Positions 23,201 through 35,700 of a DNA stretch of 64,000 nt are shown here, in pieces; positions within the stretch are counted from its first letter, which is position 1; each line of letters starts with the position of its first letter. This DNA comes from Serripes groenlandicus (Eukaryota; Mollusca; Bivalvia; Cardiida; Cardiidae). The notes beneath the pieces are model-generated. The model was not told where the DNA came from. It did not search any database and worked only from the letters and a program-made list of their open reading frames with translations. A program made the translations under genes and the position numbers. The DNA lies in the NCBI GenBank assembly GCA_031761405.1, contig JASEVX010000008.1, positions 67,889,418 through 67,953,417 on the forward strand. The letters are read 5' to 3'.

Positions 23201-26200
23201 CTATACCCATACTAACAGTAATGACTTGGGTGAATGTTCCCTTGTCCTATACCCAAACTAACAGTTATGACTCGAGTGAAAGGTCCCTTAACCTATACCC
23301 ATACTTACAGTAATGACTCGAGTGAATGGTCCCTTGTCCTATACCCATACTAATAGTAATGACTTGGGTGAATGGTCCCTTGTCCTATACCCATACTAAC
23401 AGTAATGACTCGAGTGAAAGGTCCCTTAACCTATACCCATACTAACAGTAATGACTCGAGTGAATGGTCCCTTGTCCTATACCCATACTAACAGTAATGA
23501 CTCGAGTGAAAGGTCCCTTAACCTATACCCATACTAATAGTAATGACTCGAGTGAATGGTCCCTTTTCCTATACCCATACTAACAGTAATGACTCAAGTG
23601 AATGGTCACTGTGTATACCCATACTCACAGTAATGACTCGAGTGAATGGTCTCTAATCCTAAACCCATACTTACAGTAATGACTCGAGTGAATGGTCCCT
23701 TGTCCTATACCCATACTTACAGTAATGACTCGAGTGAATGGTCCCTTATCCTATACCTTTACTTACAGTAATGACTCGAGTGAATGGTCTCTTATCCTAT
23801 ACCCATACTTACAGTAATGACTCGAGTGAATGGTCCCTCATCCAATACCTTTACTTACAGTAATGACCCGAGTGAATGGTCTCTTATCCTATACCCATAC
23901 TTACAGTAATGACTCGAGTGAATGGTCCCTTAACCTATACCCATACTAACAGTAATGACTCGAGTGAATGGTCACTGTGTATACCCATACTCACAGTAAT
24001 GACTCGAATGAATGGTCTCTAATCCTAAACCCATACTTACAGTAATGACTCGAGTGAATGGTCCCTTGTCCTATACCCATACTTACAGTAATGACTCGAG
24101 TGAATGGTCCCTTGTCCTATACCCATACTAACAGTAATGACTCGAGTGAATGGTCCCTTGTCCTATACCCATACTAACAGTTATGACTCGAGTGAATGGT
24201 CCCTTGTCCTATACCCATACTAACAGTAATGACTTTTGTGAATGGTCCCTTGTCCTATACCCATACTAACAGTAATGACTCGAGTGAAAGGTCCCTTGTC
24301 CTATACCCATACTAACAGTAATGACTCGAGTGAATGGTCCCTTGTCCTATACCCATACTAACAGTAATGACTCTAGTGAAAGGTCCCTTAACCTATACCC
24401 ATACTAACAGTAATGACTCGAGTGAATGGTCCCTTGTCCTATACCCATACTAACAGTAATGACTTTTGTGAATGGTCCCTTGTCCTATACCCATACTAAC
24501 AGTTATGACTCGAGTGAAAGGTCCCTTGTCCTATACCCATACTAACAGTAATGACTCGAGTGAATGGTCCCTTGTCCTATACCCATACTAACAGTAATGA
24601 CTTGGGTGAATGGTCCCTTGTCCTATACCCATACTAACAGTAATGACTCAAGTGAATGGTCCCTTGTCCTATACCCATACTAACAGTTATGACTCGAGTG
24701 AATGGTCCCTTGTCCTATACCCATACTAACAGTAATGACTTTTGTGAATGGTCCCTTGTCCTATACCCATACTAACAGTAATGACTCGAGTGAAAGGTCC
24801 CTTGTCCTATACCCATACTAACAGTAATGACTCGAGTGAATGGTCCCTTGTCCTATACCCATACTAACAGTAATGACTCTAGTGAAAGGTCCCTTAACCT
24901 ATACCCATACTAACAGTAATGACTCGAGTGAATGGTCCCTTGTCCTATACCCATACTAACAGTAATGACTTTTGTGAATGGTCCCTTGTCCTATACCCAT
25001 ACTAACAGTTATGACTCGAGTGAAAGGTCCCTTGTCCTATACCCATACTAACAGTAATGACTCGAGTGAATGGTCCCTTGTCCTATACCCATACTAACAG
25101 TAATGACTTGGGTGAATGGTCCCTTGTCCTATACCCATACTAACAGTAATGACTCAAGTGAATGGTCCCTTGTCCTATACCCATACTAACAGTAATGACT
25201 CGAGTGAAAGGTCCCTTATCCTATACCCATACTAACAGTAATGACTCGAGTGAATGGTCTCTTATCCTATACCCATACTAACAGTAATGACTCGAGTGAA
25301 TGGTCCCTTGTCCTATACCCATACTAACAGTAATGACTTGGGTGAATGTTCCCTTGTCCTATACCCAAACTAACAGTTATGACTCGAGTGAAAGGTCCCT
25401 TAACCTATACCCATACTTACAGTAATGACTCGAGTGAATGGTCCCTTGTCCTATACCCATACTAATAGTAATGACTTGGGTGAATGGTCCCTTGTCCTAT
25501 ACCCATACTAACAGTAATGACTCGAGTGAAAGGTCCCTTAACCTATACCCATACTAACAGTAATGACTCGAGTGAATGGTCCCTTGTCCTATACCCATAC
25601 TAACAGTAATGACTCGAGTGAAAGGTCCCTTAACCTATACCCATACTAATAGTAATGACTCGAGTGAATGGTCCCTTTTCCTATACCCATACTAACAGTA
25701 ATGACTCAAGTGAATGGTCACTGTGTATACCCATACTCACAGTAATGACTCGAGTGAATGGTCTCTAATCCTAAACCCATACTTACAGTAATGACTCGAG
25801 TGAATGGTCCCTTGTCCTATACCCATACTTACAGTAATGACTCGAGTGAATGGTCCCTTATCCTATACCTTTACTTACAGTAATGACTCGAGTGAATGGT
25901 CTCTTATCCTATACCCATACTTACAGTAATGACTCGAGTGAATGGTCCCTCATCCAATACCTTTACTTACAGTAATGACCCGAGTGAATGGTCTCTTATC
26001 CTATACCCATACTTACAGTAATGACTCGAGTGAATGGTCCCTTAACCTATACCCATACTAACAGTAATGACTCGAGTGAATGGTCACTGTGTATACCCAT
26101 ACTCACAGTAATGACTCGAATGAATGGTCTCTAATCCTAAACCCATACTTACAGTAATGACTCGAGTGAATGGTCCCTTGTCCTATACCCATACTTACAG

Positions 26201-27351
26201 TAATGACTCGAGTGAATGGTCCCTTGTCCTATACCCATACTAACAGTAATGACTCGAGTGAATGGTCCCTTGTCCTATACCCATACTAACAGTTATGACT
26301 CGAGTGAATGGTCCCTTGTCCTATACCCATACTAACAGTAATGACTTTTGTGAATGGTCCCTTGTCCTATACCCATACTAACAGTAATGACTCGAGTGAA
26401 AGGTCCCTTGTCCTATACCCATACTAACAGTAATGACTCGAGTGAATGGTCCCTTGTCCTATACCCATACTAACAGTAATGACTCTAGTGAAAGGTCCCT
26501 TAACCTATACCCATACTAACAGTAATGACTCGAGTGAATGGTCCCTTGTCCTATACCCATACTAACAGTAATGACTTTTGTGAATGGTCCCTTGTCCTAT
26601 ACCCATACTAACAGTTATGACTCGAGTGAAAGGTCCCTTGTCCTATACCCATACTAACAGTAATGACTCGAGTGAATGGTCCCTTGTCCTATACCCATAC
26701 TAACAGTAATGACTTGGGTGAATGGTCCCTTGTCCTATACCCATACTAACAGTAATGACTCAAGTGAATGGTCCCTTGTCCTATACCCATACTAACAGTA
26801 ATGACTCGAGTGAATGGTCCCTTATCCTATACCCATACTAACAGTAATGACTCGAGTGAATGGTCTCTTATCCTATACCCATACTAACAGTAATGACTCG
26901 AGTGAATGGTCCCTTATCCTATACCCATACTAACAGTAATGACTCGAGTGAAAGGTCCCTTTACCTATACCCATACTAATAGTAATGACTCGAGTGAATG
27001 GTCCCTTGTCCTATACCCATACTAACAGTAATGACTCGAGTGAATGGTCCCTTATCCTATACCCATACTAACAGTAATGACTCGAGTGAAAGGTCCCTTA
27101 ACCTATACCCATACTAACAGTAATGACTCGAGTGAATGGTCCCTTGTCCTATACCCATACTAACAGTAATGACTTGGGTGAATGGTCCCTTGTCCTATAC
27201 CCATACTTACAGTAATGACTCGAGTGAATGCTCACTGTATATACCCATACTAACAGTAATGACTCGGGTGAATGGTCCCTTGTCCTATACCCGTACTAAC
27301 AGTTATGACTCGAGTGAAAGGTCCCTTGTCCTATACCCATATTTACAGTAG
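17291..27351. repeat. 46-bp satellite (44-bp variant), ~10 kb
   Basis: More than 200 units reading cccatactaacagtaatgac + tcgagtgaatggtcccttgt + cctata (46 bp), with a 44-bp form in which the distal part is gtcactgtatata. Recurrent diagnostic variants are tgacttgggtg, tgacttttgtg, gactcgaatg, tctctaatcctaaac and cctttacttac. The centre ACTCGAGT is a perfect 8-bp dyad with a CpG. Short open frames here are repeat readings. The array ends at catatttacagtagtctgga. Confidence 0.97.
21560..26790. repeat. Higher-order repeat within the 46-bp satellite, ~1606-bp period
   Basis: Rare-variant landmarks recur at fixed spacing. The unit with cccaaactaac lies at 21646, 23252 and 25364 (1606 and 2112 apart). 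The cagttatgactcgagtgaa landmark lies at 22572, 24178, 24684 and 26290. The numbers fit three copies of a ~35-unit block, the middle one carrying an extra internal 506-bp (11-unit) duplication, since 1606 + 506 = 2112. Copies look almost identical by eye, so the amplification is recent. Confidence 0.85.
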
Positions 27352-27601
27352 TCTGGAGTTCATTCCCTTTATTACTATGCACAAACCAAACAATAGCGGA
27401 CGCGATGGACTATCAGGTAATATCTAAATTTCTTATTTTGTTGATCATCTGGATAATAATTTATATATCGTATTAAAAGAAGGTCACAAATTCATTCCAT
27501 CTTCTTATTTTATGATGCTTTGTTCTGTTAGGAAGCAAATAATTTGTTATCGAGTTGTATAGTTTCGGATAGATGAAAATGTAATAAAATTTCGGATACA
27601 C
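27352..27601. other. Spacer between satellite and RecQ fragment
   Basis: AT-rich, no repeat or gene seen. It may contain intron sequence belonging to the fragment downstream. Confidence 0.4.
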
Positions 27602-27865
27602 AGGATCTCATTAGAATGTGGTGAAGCTGATGCCATTTTATACTACAACAAAGCTGACGTTGGGCTTCCTAGTATGAACAACGATATGAAGGAATATTGT
27701 CTTAATAATGTTACATGCCGGCGGAGAACAGTAAATAGTTACTTCGGTTTTGAAATTGTTAACACACCACATAACTGCTGTGATGTTTGGACACAACACC
27801 TTGAAATTGAATTGGATTTCAATAATTTGGCTATGAAGGAGAATGTCTCACTTCACATGTCTTAA
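27602..27865 (+). pseudogene. RecQ-type DNA helicase C-terminal fragment
   Basis: The frame reads (G)EADAILYYNKADVG, then MKEYCLNNVTCRRRTVNSYFG, then HNCCDVW. This is the order of the end of the RecQ helicase core and its zinc-binding region: a YC...CRR...YFG...CCDxC pattern in BLM/RecQ relatives. Here the last cysteine position is Trp (CCDVW), so one zinc ligand is missing. The glycine-rich GRxGRDG motif expected just upstream is degraded. The stop TAA lies within a TTAA that also starts a MITE, so the 3' end was probably altered by that insertion. RecQ enzymes unwind DNA 3' to 5' using ATP; this piece alone could not. It is a broken or captured fragment, not a complete gene. Confidence 0.6.
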
Positions 27866-28000
27866 ACCTTTCCCTTATTTAGACGCTCTCTGACAACGTT
27901 TGAACACATTGTGACAAAAGATGAAATTGTTCATTACGAGTTATTACTCCTTTTGCCACAATGTTTCAACTTTCTTCAGTAATTAAAGGAAAAGGGTTGA
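27862..28000 (+). mobile_element. Palindromic TTAA MITE copy
   Basis: Left TTAAACCTTTCCC then tagacgctctctgac and acattgtgacaaaag. The centre gttcattacgagttatt is followed by ctccttttgccacaatgttt and a degraded right end aaaagggttga. Left and right halves are imperfect inverted copies. Confidence 0.7.
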
Positions 28001-28496
28001 AGAGAATATTTGCTTATTTAAGCTTAATAGTAACAGAAAATGTGTTGAGTTTGGGTGTAAGATTGAATTTTATTTCACCAAGTGATCTCAGAAACCTACA
28101 CTATATGTTCACCTTCAAGTGGCTACTAGTGAAAATATGGGCTAAGTGTCTTTGATCAATCATTCAATCTTGCACTGAAATAAAAAAAAATCTATTTCTT
28201 TTATGCTAAAATTCAATTTAAATATAAAAGGATGTTTATTGAACAAAAGGTGACGCCATCATCATCATCACATTTGAGTATTTTTTAAAACACTCATGGG
28301 ATCCAACATCAAAAACAGTGACATTGTAATAAAATAAATGATTGAAAAATACTATTATAATAAGACAGCTACTTAATTTCAAAATTTGAAACTATTTATG
28401 TGATACCAGTAATAATTATTTTCAAAAATTAATTTTGTCCAGAGTTTTTTCCAAATTGATCTGCTGTAGATTTCTTATATGTGTTTCTTAACTTAC

Positions 28497-28577
28497 ATGA
28501 GTAGGTGAACTGGCCGCCGTGATATGACTGTGAGAAATGGTTAAAAATGGCGTTAAACCCCAATCAATCAATCAAGT
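28497..28577 (+). mobile_element. V-type SINE 3' fragment
   Basis: gtaggtgaactggccgccgt, gatatgactgtgagaaatgg and ggcgttaaaccccaatcaat are the reverse complement of the tail of the SINE at 7437-7735, ending in the same (aatc)n tract. The head and body are absent. Confidence 0.8.
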
Positions 28578-28582
28578 GTTTA

Positions 28583-28690
28583 TTAACCCATTCCCTCATA
28601 TAGACGCTTTCTGACGCAGACGGCTTTTTGAAAACATGGTGACAAAAGAAGAAATTGCTCCGGAGTTTTCGGAGACTGTGCTGACCTTCA
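28583..28690 (+). mobile_element. Left half of the palindromic MITE
   Basis: TTAACCCATTCCC, then tatagacgctttctgacgca, gacggctttttgaaaacat and ggtgacaaaagaagaaattg. It is clear up to about 28665; the right half is not recognisable. It lies only a few bases from the SINE fragment. Confidence 0.7.
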
Positions 28691-29395
28691 TGCATCAGTA
28701 ATGACCTGGAACCCAGGTATCCTGTCTCCGTTCTTGTAGTATAAGTGATAAATTATGTTAAAATAATTTTATAAAGATGTTATACATCATCCAATTCATT
28801 GAATAGCATACTAATTTCTACAATTTTGTTTTAAATATCAATATACATGTCAATAATAGTCAAATTTGACGAGAGAAAGACGACAAAAGATAAATCAAAA
28901 ATATTTACTTGCTATCTGGGCTACTAAATACGTTAGACAGCAGACCATGTAAAGATGGAAAAAGGTAAAATATTAATTTCTAGTTGATTAAGAAAATTAC
29001 AACACTATAGCTAAGGAGCATCACAAAATATAAGTAGTTTCAACACAAAGATGAAATAGATGTCAAAGTAAAACACACAGGACATTAATGCAAACTTTGT
29101 TTTATAAAGTATCCGAAATCTTTCAACTATCCGAATACTACTCGATTTATAGATTGTCAAAAACAAACGACACATGTTCTTACAAAGAGCAATCATCACC
29201 CGTAAATATCCATTTTAAGTGTATTATATTAATTACTAAACGAATAAAACAATTTTATCCAGATGATCAGCTTATTAAAATAATTATCTTTAAATTGTAT
29301 ACATCGGAGGTATATCATCGCCGGCCGCCATTTATTCGGTTGTGCCAGACTTACTATCATAAGAAGTCGGTAACCAGACTACCGTGTTGGCTCCG
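28691..29395. other. No gene seen
   Basis: AT-rich DNA; frames near 29088-29408 show no family features. A ggccgccatttattcggttg stretch marks the change to the GC-rich block. Confidence 0.45.
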
Positions 29396-29744
29396 GGAAG
29401 ATACGTAGTGGCACCGTGTTGATCCTGTGCGATCCAGGGCGATCCGGCATGTTGTATTAGGTACAAGGCGGTCCGTGTTGTGTCCGGGAGAGTCCGTAGC
29501 TGCTCCAGGATGGTCCAGGATAGTCCGGGTCATTCCTGGACGGTCCATGGCGCTGCCGTGGTGGTACCGGGGTCAGATCCGTGTTGATCCGTGTTCATCA
29601 CTTGTGGTATTGTGTTGGGTCCGGGCTGGTACGGCTGTCGATGTTTTGCGACTCAATTTCACGAAGGATCAACCCGGATATCTCTTGATCCGGTGTGTTC
29701 CGTGTTAATCCGGGTTCTTCGTGTTGGGTCCGGCTTCGGTGTGA
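29396..29744. repeat. GC-rich degenerate minisatellite
   Basis: About 350 bp, much richer in G and C than its surroundings. It is built from diverged 10-12-base words: gtgttgatcc, gatccggcatg, gtccgggagagtcc, gtccaggatggtcc, gtgttgatccgtgttcat. No unit is exact, suggesting an old array. Open frames in both directions reflect lack of AT-rich stops. Confidence 0.65.
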
Positions 29745-32700
29745 CTCTAGCTTTACAGTAAAGACTAGCACGATTTGTGTAAATTCCATCTGCTTACAGA
29801 AATGACTCGGGTGAATTTATTGTGAACGATTTGTGTTAATTCCATCTGCTTACAGGAATGACTCGGGTGAATTTAGTCTTAACAATTTGTGTTAAATCCA
29901 TCTGCTTACAGTAATGACTCGGGTGAATTTATTGTGAACGATTTGTGTTAATTCCATCTGCTTACAATAATGACTCGGGTGAATTTAGTCTTAACGAATT
30001 GTGTTAATTCCATCTGCTTACAAGAATGATTCGGGTGAATTTAGTCTTGACACATTGTGTAAATTCCATCTGCTTACAGGAATGACTCGGGTGAATTTAG
30101 TCTTAACGAATTATGTAAATTCCATCTGCTTACAGGAATGACTCGGGTGAATTTATTGTGAACGATTTGTGTTAATTCCATCTGCTTACAGGAATGAATC
30201 GGGTGAATTTAGTCTTAACGAATTGTGTTAATTCCATCGTGTAAATTCCATCTGCTTACAGGAATGACTCGGTGAATTTAGTCTTAACGATTTGTGTTAA
30301 TTCCATCTGCTTACAGGAATGACTCGGGTGAATTTAGTCTTAACGATTTGTGTAAATTCTATCTGCTTACAGGAATGACTCAAGTGAATTTAGTCTTAAC
30401 GAATTGTGTTAATTCCATCTGCTTACAGGAATGACTCGGGTGAAGTTAGTCTTAACGATTTGTGTTAATTCCATCTGCTTACAGTAGTGATCGATTTGTG
30501 TGAATTCCATCTGCTTACAGGAATGACTCGGATGAATTTAGTCTTAACGATTTGTGTAAATTATATCTGCTTACAGGAATGACTCGGGTGAATATAGTCT
30601 TAACGATTTGTGTTAATTCCATCTGCTTACAGGAATGACTCGGGTGAATTTAGTCTTAACGATTTGTGTTAATTCCATCTGCTTACAGGAATGACTCGGG
30701 TGAATTTAGTCTTAACGAATTGTGTAAATTCCATCTGCTTACAGGAATGACTCGGGTGAATTTAGTCTTAACGAATTGTGTAAATTCTATCTGCTTACAG
30801 GAATGACTCGGGTGAATTTAGTCTTAACGAATTGTGTAAATTCCATCTGCTTACAGGAATGACTTGGTTGAATAATTGTGTTAATTCCATTGTGTAAATT
30901 CCATCTGCTTACAGGAATCACTCGGGAGAATTTATTGTGAACGATTTGTGTAAATTCCATCTGCTTACAGGAATGACTCGGGTGAATTTAGTCTTAACGA
31001 TTTGTGTAAATTCTATCTGCTTACAGGAATGACTCAAGTGAATTTAATCTTAACGAATTGTGTTAATTCCATCTGCTTACAGGAATGACTCGGGTGAAGT
31101 TAGTCTTAACGATTTGTGTTAATTCCATCTGCTTACAGTAGTGATCGATTTGTGTGAATTCCATCTGCTTACAGGAATGACTCGGATGAATTTAGTCTTA
31201 ACGATTTGTGTAAATTATATCTGCTTACAGGAATGACTCGCGTGAATATAGTCTTAACGAATTGTGTAAATTCCATCTGCTTACAGGAATGACTCGGGTG
31301 AATTTAGTCTTAACGAATTGTGTTAATTCCATCTGCTTACAGGAATGACTCGGGTGAATTTAGTCTTAACGAATTGTGTAAATTCCATCTGCTTACAGGA
31401 ATGACTTGGTTGAATAATTGTGTTAATTCCATTGTGTAAATTCCATCTGCTTACAGGAATGACTCGGGTGAATTTAGTCCTAACGATTTGTGTTAATTCC
31501 ATCTGCTTACAGGAATGACTCGGGTGAATTTAGTCTTAACGAATTGTGTTAATTCCATCTGCTTACAGGAATGACTCGGGTGAATTTAGTCTTAACGAAT
31601 TGTGTAAATTCCATCTGCTTACAGGAATGACTTGGTTGAATAATTGTGTTAATTCCATTGTGTAAATTCCATCTGCTTACAGGAATGACTCGGGTGAATT
31701 TAGTCTTAACGAATTGTGTAAATTCCATCTGCTTACAGGAATGACTCGGGTGAATTTAGTCTTAACGATTTGTGTAAATTCCATCTGCTTACAGGAATGA
31801 CTCGGGTGAATTTAGTCTTAACGAATTGTGTTAATTCCATCTGCTTACAGTAATGACCCGGATGAATTTAGTCTTAACGATTTGTGTTAATTCCATCTGC
31901 TTACAGGAATCACTCGGGTGAATTTAGTATTAACAATTTGTGATAATTCCATCTGCTTACAGGAATCACTCGGGAGAATTTATTGTGAACGATTTGTGTA
32001 AATTCCATCTGCTTACAGGAATGACTCGGGTGAATTTAGTCTTAACAATTTGTGATAATTCCATCTGCTTACAGGAATGACTCGGGTGAATTTAGTCTTA
32101 ACGATTTGTGTTAATTCCATCTGCTTACAGTAATGACCCGGGTGAATTTAGTCTTAACGATTTGTGTTAATTCCATCTGCTTACAGGAATGACCCGGGTG
32201 AATTTAGTCTTAACGATTTGTGTTAATTCCATCTGCTTACAGGAATGACTCGGGTGAATTTAGTCTTAACGATTTGTGTTAATTCCATCTGCTTACATTA
32301 ATGACCCGGGTGAATTTAGTCTTAACGATTTGTGTTAATTCCATCTGCTTACAGGAATGACCCGGGTGAATTTAGTATTAACAATTTGTGTTAATTCCAT
32401 CTGCTTACAGGAATCACTCGGGTGAATTTAGTATTAACAATTTGTGTTAATTCCATCTGCTTACAGGAATCACTCGGGTGAATTTAGTATTAACAATTTG
32501 TGATAATTCCATCTGCTTACAGGAATCACTCGGGAGAATTTATTGTGAACGATTTGTGTAAATTCCATCTGCTTACAGGAATGACTCAGGTGAATTTAGT
32601 CTTAACGATTTGTGTAAATTCCATCTGCTTACAGTAATGACCCGGGTGAATTTAGGCTTAACGATTTGTGTTAATTCCATCTGCTTACAGTAATGACCCG

Positions 32701-35700
32701 GGTGAATTTAGTCTTAACGATTTGTGTTAATTCCATCTGCTTACAGGAATGACTCGGGTGAATTTAGTCTTAACGAATTGTGTTAATTCCATCTGCTTAC
32801 AGTTATGACTCGGGTGTATTTATTGTGAACGATTTGTGTTAATTCCATCTGCTTACATGAATGACTCGGGTGAATTTAGTCTTAACGATTTGTGTTAATT
32901 CCATCTGCTTACAGGAATGACTCGGGTGAATTTAGTCTTAACGAATTGTGTAAATTCCATCTGCTTACAGGAATGACTCGGGTGAATTTAGTCTTAACGA
33001 TTTGTGTTAATTCCATCTGCTTACAGGAATGACTCGGGTGAATTTAGTCTTAACGATTTGTGTTAATTCCATCTGCTTACAGTAATGACCCGGTTGAATT
33101 TAGTCTTAACGATTTGTGTAAATTCCATCTGCTTACAGGAATGACTCGGGTGAATTTAGTCTTAACGAATTGTGTAAATTCCATCTGCTTACAGGAATGA
33201 CTCGGGTGAATTTAGTCTTAACGATTTGTGTTAATTCCATCTGCTTACAGGAATGACTCGGGTGAATTTAGTCTTAACGATTTGTGTTAATTCCATCTGC
33301 TTACAGTAATGACCCGGGTGAATTTAGTCTTAACGATTTGTGTTAATTCCATCTGCTTACAGGAATGACTCGGGTGAATTTAGTCTTAACGAATTGTGTA
33401 AATTCCATCTGCTTACAGGAATGACTCGGGTGAATTTAGTCTTAACGATTTGTGTTAATTCCATCTGCTTACAGGAATGACTCGGGTGAATTTAGTCTTA
33501 ACGAATTGTGTAAATTCCATCTGCTTACAGGAATGACTCGGGTGAATTTAGTCTTAACGATTTGTGTTAATTCCATCTGCTTACAGGAATGACTCGGGTG
33601 AATTTAGTCTTAACGATTTGTGTTAATTCCATCTGCTTACAGTAATGACCCGGGTGAATTTAGTCTTAACGATTTGTGTTAATTCCATCTGCTTACAGGA
33701 ATGACTCGGGTGAATTTAGTCTTAACGAATTGTGTTAATTCCATCTGCTTACAGTTATGACTCGGGTGAATTTATTGTGAACGATTTGTGTTAATTCCAT
33801 CTGCTTACATGAATGACTCGGGTGAATTTAGTCTTAACGATTTGTGTTAATTCCATCTGCTTACAGGAATGACTCGGGTGAATTTAGTCTTAACGAATTG
33901 TGTAAATTCCATCTGCTTACAGGAATGACTCGCGTGAATTTATTGTGAACAATTTGTGTAAATTCCATCTGCTTACTGCAATGACTCGGGTGAATTTATT
34001 GTGAACGATTTGTGTTAATTCCATCTGCTTACAGGAATGACTCGGGTGAATTTAGTCTTAACGATTTGTGTTAATTCCATCTGCTTACAGGAATGACTCG
34101 GGTGAATTTAGTCTTAACAATTTGTGATAATTCCATCTGCTTACAGGAATGACTCGGGTGAATTTAGTCTTAACGATTTGTGTTAATTCCATCTGCTTAC
34201 AGAAATGACCCGGGTGAATTTAGTCTTAACGATTTGTGTTAATTCCATCTGCTTACAGGAATGACCCGGGTGAATTTAGTCTTAACGATTTGTGTTAATT
34301 ACATCTGCTTACAGGAATGACTCGGGTGAATTTAGTCTTAACGATTTGTGTTAATTCCATCTGCTTACATTAATGACCCGGGTGAATTTAGTCTTAACGA
34401 TTTGTGTTAATTCCATCTGCTTACAGGAATGACCCGGGTGAATTTAGTATTAACAATTTGTGTTAATTCCATCTGCTTACAGGAATGACTCTGGTGAATT
34501 TAGTATTAACAATTTGTGTTAATTCCATCTGCTTACAGGAATCACTCGGGTGAATTTAGTATTAACAATTTGTGATAGTTCCATCTGCTTACAGGAATCA
34601 CTCGGGAGAATTTATTGTGAACGATTTGTGTAAATTCCATCTGCTTACAGGAATGACTCGGGTGAATTTAGTCTTAACGATTTGTGTAAATTCCATCTGC
34701 TTACAGTAATGACCCGGGTGAATTTAGTCTTAACGATTTGTGTTAATTCCATCTGCTTACAGTAATGACCCGGGTGAATTTAGTCTTAACGATTTGTGTT
34801 AATTCCATCTGCTTACAGGAATGACTCGGGTGAATTTAGTCTTAACGAATTGTGTTAATTCCATCTGCTTACAGTTATGACTCGGGTGAATTTATTGTGA
34901 ACGATTTGTGTTAATTCCATCTGCTTACATGAATGACTCGGGTGAATTTAGTCTTAACGATTTGTGTTAATTCCATCTGCTTACAGGAATGACTCGGGTG
35001 AATTTAGTCTTAACGAATTGTGTAAATTCCATCTGCTTACAGGAATGACTCGGGTGAATTTAGTCTTAACGATTTGTGTTAATTCCATCTGCTTACAGGA
35101 ATGACTCGGGTGAATTTAGTCTTAACGATTTGTGTTAATTCCATCTGCTTACAGTAATGACCCGGGTGAATTTAGTCTTAACGATTTGTGTAAATTCCAT
35201 CTGCTTACAGGAATGACTCGGGTGAATTTAGTCTTAACGAATTGTGTAAATTCCATCTGCTTACAGGAATGACTCGGGTGAATTTAGTCTTAACGATTTG
35301 TGTTAATTCCATCTGCTTACAGGAATGACTCGGGTGAATTTAGTCTTAACGATTTGTGTTAATTCCATCTGCTTACAGTAATGACCCGGGTGAATTTAGT
35401 CTTAACGATTTGTGTTAATTCCATCTGCTTACAGGAATGACTCGGGTGAATTTAGTCTTAACGAATTGTGTAAATTCCATCTGCTTACAGGAATGACTCG
35501 GGTGAATTTAGTCTTAACGATTTGTGTTAATTCCATCTGCTTACAGGAATGACTCGGGTGAATTTAGTCTTAACGAATTGTGTAAATTCCATCTGCTTAC
35601 AGGAATGACTCGGGTGAATTTAGTCTTAACGATTTGTGTTAATTCCATCTGCTTACAGGAATGACTCGGGTGAATTTAGTCTTAACGATTTGTGTTAATT

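Noticed and set aside
29357..29789. GC-rich open frames on both strands as exons
   Set aside because: Open only because the degenerate GC-rich repeat lacks stops; no splice logic or recognisable peptide.
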